In this document: positions 53,645-57,260 of the stretch, in pieces
Layout: each line of letters begins with the position of its first letter
How positions within the stretch are numbered: position 1 is the first letter of the stretch
Assembly (NCBI GenBank): GCA_002701365.1
Contig: NZUK01000034.1
Location: forward strand, 1-57,260
Direction: 5' to 3'
DNA: 57,260 bases
Origin: Flavobacteriales bacterium
GTDB taxonomy: Bacteria; Bacteroidota; Bacteroidia; Flavobacteriales; TMED113
Position numbers and translations under genes: made by a program
Notes under the pieces: model-generated
What the model was told of the DNA's origin: nothing
Seen by the model: only the letters and a program-made list of their open reading frames with translations
Databases searched by the model: none

Positions 53645-55084
53645 ATGGTTAAACAATCTTTACAACAGTCATTACAACAAAAGTTGTCTCCTCAACAAAT
53701 TCAATTAATGAAATTAATTGAGTTATCGACTTTGGAATTAGAACAAAAAGTGAAAGATGAAATTGAAACGAACCCAGCTTTAGATGATGAAAACAATAAT
53801 ATTGATTCATTAGAAGAGGAAATTAGCGATAAAGATATTTTAGAAGAAAATCAAGACATTGACATAGATCAGTATCTGTCAGATGATGAAATTCCAGCAT
53901 ATAAGTTACATCATAATAATACCTCTCAGGATGACGTACATGAAAATGCACCAATAGTTGGAGGTCAAACACATTTTGATGTATTAAAGACTCAACTAGG
54001 TGAAGTTAAGTTAAAGGAGAAAGAATACAAAATTGGAGAATATGTAATAGGATGTATCGATGATGACGGTTATATAAGACGTACAATTGATCAAATTATT
54101 GATGACTTAGTTTTTAAAGAAAACCTTGTTGCACAGTCTTCAGAAGTCGAACAATTATTATCAATTGTGCAAACTTTTGATCCACCAGGTATTGGCGCAC
54201 GAACATTACAAGAATGCTTATTACTTCAACTAAAAAGAAAGGAACAAACGGAGTCAGTATTATTTGCTATCGATGTAATAAATTTACAGTTTAAACAATT
54301 TGTTAATAAACATTACAATAAAATATGTGAAAAATTTAAGGTAAATGATGTTGCATTAAAGAATGCTATCTTAGAGATTGAAAAATTAAACCCAAAACCT
54401 GCTTCTAGTTCGAATCACACAAAATATACTCAACAAATTATTCCAGATTTTTCGCTATTCATTAATAATGAAGATGTGCAATTTCAATTGAATTCCAGGA
54501 ACGCTCCCTCTCTAAGTGTTAGTAAAGAGTATTTAAATATGCTGCACTTATATAAAGAGCAAGGAGATAGTATTAATACAGATAATAAACAGGCGTTATT
54601 GTTTGTAAAACAAAAATTAGATTCTGCAAAGTGGTTTATTAATGCCATACATCAACGACAGCAAACATTGATTTCGACGATGTCAAGTATTATTAATATG
54701 CAAAAAACATATTTTTTAACTGGTGATGAAAAAGATTTAAATCCTATGATCCTTAAGGATATTGCACAAGATATTAATATGGATATTTCTACTATATCCA
54801 GAGTAGTTAATAGTAAATATGTTGAGACACCATATGGCATTAAACCGTTGAAATATTATTTTTCAGAGTCAATATCTAGACAAGACGGGGAAAGTATTTC
54901 AGTTAAAGAGATTAAGAGTATTATTAAGGAGAAAATAAATTCTGAATCTATAAGTACTCCATTAAACGATCAAGCATTGGTTGATTATTTAATAGGCAAG
55001 GGATATAAAATTGCTCGTCGTACTGTTGCTAAATACAGAGAGCAGATGAACTTTCCTGTTGCTAGATTGAGAAAAAAAATATAA
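53645..55084 (+). CDS. rpoN: RNA polymerase sigma-54 factor
   Basis: This 479-residue sigma factor has the Gln-rich region I (SLQQKLSPQQIQLMKLIELS, about 9-28) that contacts enhancer-binding activators. An acidic linker (about 50-85) and the core-binding domain follow. The helix-turn-helix and the RpoN box read ARRTVAKYREQ (about 460-470). It directs transcription from -24/-12 promoters. It lies 5 bp after asnS and 4 bp before an ArsR-like gene, so the three are probably co-transcribed. Confidence 0.95.
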   Translation: MVKQSLQQSLQQKLSPQQIQLMKLIELSTLELEQKVKDEIETNPALDDENNNIDSLEEEISDKDILEENQDIDIDQYLSDDEIPAYKLHHNNTSQDDVHENAPIVGGQTHFDVLKTQLGEVKLKEKEYKIGEYVIGCIDDDGYIRRTIDQIIDDLVFKENLVAQSSEVEQLLSIVQTFDPPGIGARTLQECLLLQLKRKEQTESVLFAIDVINLQFKQFVNKHYNKICEKFKVNDVALKNAILEIEKLNPKPASSSNHTKYTQQIIPDFSLFINNEDVQFQLNSRNAPSLSVSKEYLNMLHLYKEQGDSINTDNKQALLFVKQKLDSAKWFINAIHQRQQTLISTMSSIINMQKTYFLTGDEKDLNPMILKDIAQDINMDISTISRVVNSKYVETPYGIKPLKYYFSESISRQDGESISVKEIKSIIKEKINSESISTPLNDQALVDYLIGKGYKIARRTVAKYREQMNFPVARLRKKI

Positions 55085-55088
55085 AAGT

Positions 55089-55370
55089 ATGAATCAAGAT
55101 AATATTATTAAGTCTGCAGCTCTCTTAAAATCTATAGGCCATCCAATTAGATTAAGGATCATTATTACTCTAGGTGATAATCTTCAAATGACAGTCACAG
55201 AGTTGTCAAATTATCTTTATATAGATCAGCCCATTATGTCGTTACATTTAGCAGTTTTAAGAAAGCATAAAATTATAAAAGTTGAAAAAGAAGGTAAACA
55301 ATCTAAGTATTCAATTCTAGAAAAATCTATTTATCAAATTGCTCTCATTGCATACTATTCAAGTTATTAA
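55089..55370 (+). CDS. ArsR-like winged-helix regulator
   Basis: This 93-residue protein has the ArsR pattern: AALLKSIGHPIRLRIIITLG (about 11-30), a recognition region DQPIMSLHLAVLRKHKIIKVEKEG and a wing (KQSKYSI). There is no ELCVCDL-type metal site and no Cys, so it is unlikely to sense metal through the classic pocket. It starts 4 bp after rpoN. Its stop overlaps the convergent propeller-protein gene by 4 bp. The target is unknown. Confidence 0.85.
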   Translation: MNQDNIIKSAALLKSIGHPIRLRIIITLGDNLQMTVTELSNYLYIDQPIMSLHLAVLRKHKIIKVEKEGKQSKYSILEKSIYQIALIAYYSSY

Positions 55371-56644
55371 AATGGCTTAAATAATTTGTGTGTTTTTTTT
55401 CCATGTGGTGTTTGACATGTAATAAAATAGATGCCATTGGGGTATGCAGATGTATTTATAATATGATTTCCAGTATTTAATTCGTAAAAACTTATTGTTT
55501 GGAAATTTGAGTTTACGATTTTTATTTTAGTTTTTTCGGAACAATTAATAGTTATATTATTTTTAAAAATAGTTGGGTGAATATTGGTTTCTTTAATATT
55601 AAATTCAGCGGTATTGTTGCTTTGGGGAATGACTTTTATAAGTCCAGCAGTATCACCTCCTAGCCATAAATTATTATTGTCGTCTAATCTTAAGCAATTT
55701 ATTTTATTATCAGGCAAGCTAGAGTTTTCAGTTGTGTAATTGTAAAAAGTATTATTGGTATAATGAATTAACCCATTTTCTAATGTGGTTATCCAAAAAT
55801 CATTATTATTATCTATAACTATGTTCTTTAAACTATTTGTAGGTAATGACGAGTTAATAGTATTAAACCAAATCCAAGATCCATTTTCTGTCAGTACGCC
55901 TAATCCAGCTTGTGGAGTACAGGTAATAATATTATTATTTTGGTCAAAAGCTAAATCAAATACAGTGTTATCTAAAATATCAGAGTTGGAAGAATAATAA
56001 AAATTAAAAGCATCGTTATAAGTTGTCAGTCCCCCGTTCATTGAGCCAATTCCGATCATGTCACTATTATCGTTAATTTGGATACTAGTTATATTATTAG
56101 AATAGAACCCAGTATTAGTATTTTGTAATATCCAATCATCTTCTTCAACCAATCCTTCTATACATAAACCATCTGTTGATCCTACCCAAAGTTGATTGGA
56201 ATCTTTATGATATAGTATGGATTTAATTATTCCGCTATTTGGACTGCATGTGGATCCATATTCTAGATACCATGAAATTCCTTCTCCAATCGAACCAATG
56301 AATTCTGATTCCCAAGAACCATAAATAATTCCTTGATTTGTTCCAAGAAACATGCCTGGATAAGATTCACTATAATCGTGAAACTCTAGGGAGCTAATTA
56401 TGTTTGTAAGTGAAGATTGGCTTTCAATTAATGGGTTAATCCAGCTATTTTCGGTTTCGTTAAAAATACTTAATCCATTTGGAGTTCCAATCCATATGTG
56501 GCCTTGTTCGTCAAGTTCTATGCAGTTAACTTGATTATAAGAAATACCTGAGTTTTCAGTATTAAAAACAGTAACGTTTCCTAGATTTTGCCCAATTAAA
56601 TTATAATTCAATAATAGTATTATAGAACATAATCTAATAAACAT
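55367..56644 (-). CDS. secreted beta-propeller protein with T9SS type A tail
   Basis: This 425-residue protein has a signal peptide (MFIRLCSIILLLNYNLIG-Q). At least six two-component-regulator-type propeller repeats of the form LDEQGHIWIGTPNGLSIFN follow (for example DSNQLWVGSTDGLC, DNNNDFWITTLENGLIHY, DDNNNLWLGGDTAGLIK). The last 70 residues (IKIVNSNFQTISFYELNTGN ... YPNGIYFITCQ) are a type A sorting domain. There is no kinase part, so it is not a complete hybrid sensor. It is likely displayed at the cell surface and lies 4 bp downstream of another T9SS cargo gene. Confidence 0.82.
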   Translation of the reverse strand: MFIRLCSIILLLNYNLIGQNLGNVTVFNTENSGISYNQVNCIELDEQGHIWIGTPNGLSIFNETENSWINPLIESQSSLTNIISSLEFHDYSESYPGMFLGTNQGIIYGSWESEFIGSIGEGISWYLEYGSTCSPNSGIIKSILYHKDSNQLWVGSTDGLCIEGLVEEDDWILQNTNTGFYSNNITSIQINDNSDMIGIGSMNGGLTTYNDAFNFYYSSNSDILDNTVFDLAFDQNNNIITCTPQAGLGVLTENGSWIWFNTINSSLPTNSLKNIVIDNNNDFWITTLENGLIHYTNNTFYNYTTENSSLPDNKINCLRLDDNNNLWLGGDTAGLIKVIPQSNNTAEFNIKETNIHPTIFKNNITINCSEKTKIKIVNSNFQTISFYELNTGNHIINTSAYPNGIYFITCQTPHGKKTHKLFKPF

Positions 56645-56648
56645 ACTA

Positions 56649-57260
56649 TTATTTACTGATTGTAAAAGATGTATTCAAGTTGTGCTCAGTGTTCTTGAAG
56701 TTTATTAAATACATGCCGGGTGACAGGTCAGATACATTTATAGTTTTTTGCTCACCTTTTTGAATACTCAACCAGCTCAATTCTTTGATCAATTTACCTA
56801 CATGATCAAATAGACTTAATTTCACATTTTTCATATCAACATCAACAATAATATTTAAATCATTCTCAGTTGGGTTGGGAAAAGTATTGAGAATATTTTC
56901 ACTGATAAAATTTTCCTTAATTTCAGTATTATCTTCAATTATAACGTTAACTTCAGTAGGCTCGCTGTAGCAAGATATCCCACCAATATTCCAATCATTA
57001 TTAATTTCCCAATTGTAGAAATAGTAATAGTAGTCTGTAGAGAAACCAGGACTGTCACCGCTATTATAGTAGCCTTCATTTATTTCAACTATACCATCTA
57101 AATTATATGGAAAATTTGGAAGTCCGTCTGTTGTTCTTTTTAATAATGGATTGTTATCTCCAAAATTTTGGTTATTCATATCAGTGTCTGTTGTAAGTAT
57201 GTAATTGTTCCCAACAGGAATTTCCCAGTTTAAATTAACTACATAGCCATTATCACCTAC
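56649..57260 (-). CDS. T9SS type A cargo protein, C-terminal part (runs off the window)
   Basis: The frame is open to the window edge: the complement of 57260-57180 adds 27 residues (GYVVNLNWEIPVGNNY...) before the first visible Met. The visible 203 residues include TTDGLPNFPYNLDGIVEINE and a Tyr-rich STDYYYYFYNWEI strand. This W.IP.GNNY / YYYYFY.WE layout occurs in many flavobacterial cell-surface proteins just before the sorting tail. The tail itself is FPNPTENDLNIIVDVD ... SPGMYLINF. The N-terminal functional domain is outside the window. Confidence 0.78.
   Translation of the reverse strand, partial: VGDNGYVVNLNWEIPVGNNYILTTDTDMNNQNFGDNNPLLKRTTDGLPNFPYNLDGIVEINEGYYNSGDSPGFSTDYYYYFYNWEINNDWNIGGISCYSEPTEVNVIIEDNTEIKENFISENILNTFPNPTENDLNIIVDVDMKNVKLSLFDHVGKLIKELSWLSIQKGEQKTINVSDLSPGMYLINFKNTEHNLNTSFTISK

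Noticed and set aside
1-57260. Mobile elements, integrases, prophage or toxin-antitoxin modules
   Set aside because: No transposase, integrase or phage-like protein and no terminal inverted repeats were found; base composition looks uniform by eye.

Overview
The window looks like a contiguous piece of chromosome from a low-GC (about 30% by eye) member of the Bacteroidota, most likely a marine, gene-dense Flavobacteriales lineage. The reasons are several: type IX secretion (T9SS) sorting tails of type A (positions 1-108, 9412-11172, 55367-57260) and type B (40657-43707); a Cys-rich module around GCLDEFACNYSLEANTEDD that I associate with marine flavobacterial secreted proteins; a DUF6427-like plus DUF6341-like pair beside purD; the ribE-pdxA-rpmF-fabH-accB-accC neighbourhood; and promoter-like boxes of the Bacteroidota kind (TTTG ... 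TAnnTTTG). The taxonomic call is inference; no rRNA gene is present to settle it.

Layout. 1-1753: end of a T9SS cargo gene, a small secreted protein and a secreted alpha/beta hydrolase. 1791-7720: an AddAB/RecB-like helicase-nuclease pair for double-strand-break repair. 7717-9256 (minus): HflX GTPase and a small membrane protein. 9412-14765: secreted reprolysin-like metalloprotease, 2-Cys peroxiredoxin, TrpS, PlsC acyltransferase, GatC, a bacilliredoxin and TadA. 14840-26752: AspS, a DUF554 membrane protein, a tyrosine-degradation operon (homogentisate dioxygenase, HPPD, then a CPA1 antiporter), TrhO, a threonine-dehydrogenase-like protein, CysS, an M28 lipoprotein and an HTTM/vitamin K carboxylase-like membrane protein. 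26827-31532: DNA polymerase I, two tiny related membrane proteins separated by a strong terminator, and a cystathionine gamma-synthase/lyase. 31584-38693: EamA transporter, YicC-Gmk-NadD, then PurQ, a DUF6427-like protein, a 46-residue DUF6341-like protein, PurD, YebC and a lysine-rich membrane protein. 38755-43707: LepA and a 1016-residue T9SS type B surface protein. 43721-50215: riboflavin synthase, leucyl aminopeptidase, PdxA, ribosomal protein L32, FabH and the AccB/AccC subunits of acetyl-CoA carboxylase. 50210-57260: Dxs, AsnS, sigma-54, an ArsR-like regulator and two T9SS cargo genes.

How they fit together. Most of the window is housekeeping: four aminoacyl-tRNA synthetases (Trp, Asp, Cys, Asn), translation factors, purine and NAD synthesis, fatty-acid initiation and isoprenoid precursor synthesis. 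Accessory content is limited to secreted proteins carrying T9SS tails. Packing is tight: of eleven convergent gene pairs, six overlap at their 3' ends and four more lie within 13 bp. The one roomy convergent junction (nadD/purQ) holds a long inverted repeat.

I did not find an obvious new defence, mobile or secondary-metabolite system. The most unusual items are the pair of related tiny two-helix membrane proteins (29539-30074), a DNA polymerase I whose proofreading motifs look eroded, and a block of two different tandem repeats in the leader of accBC (48101-48269). No tRNA, rRNA, CRISPR array or insertion sequence was seen. The longest stretch without a gene is 30075-30371 (297 bp).
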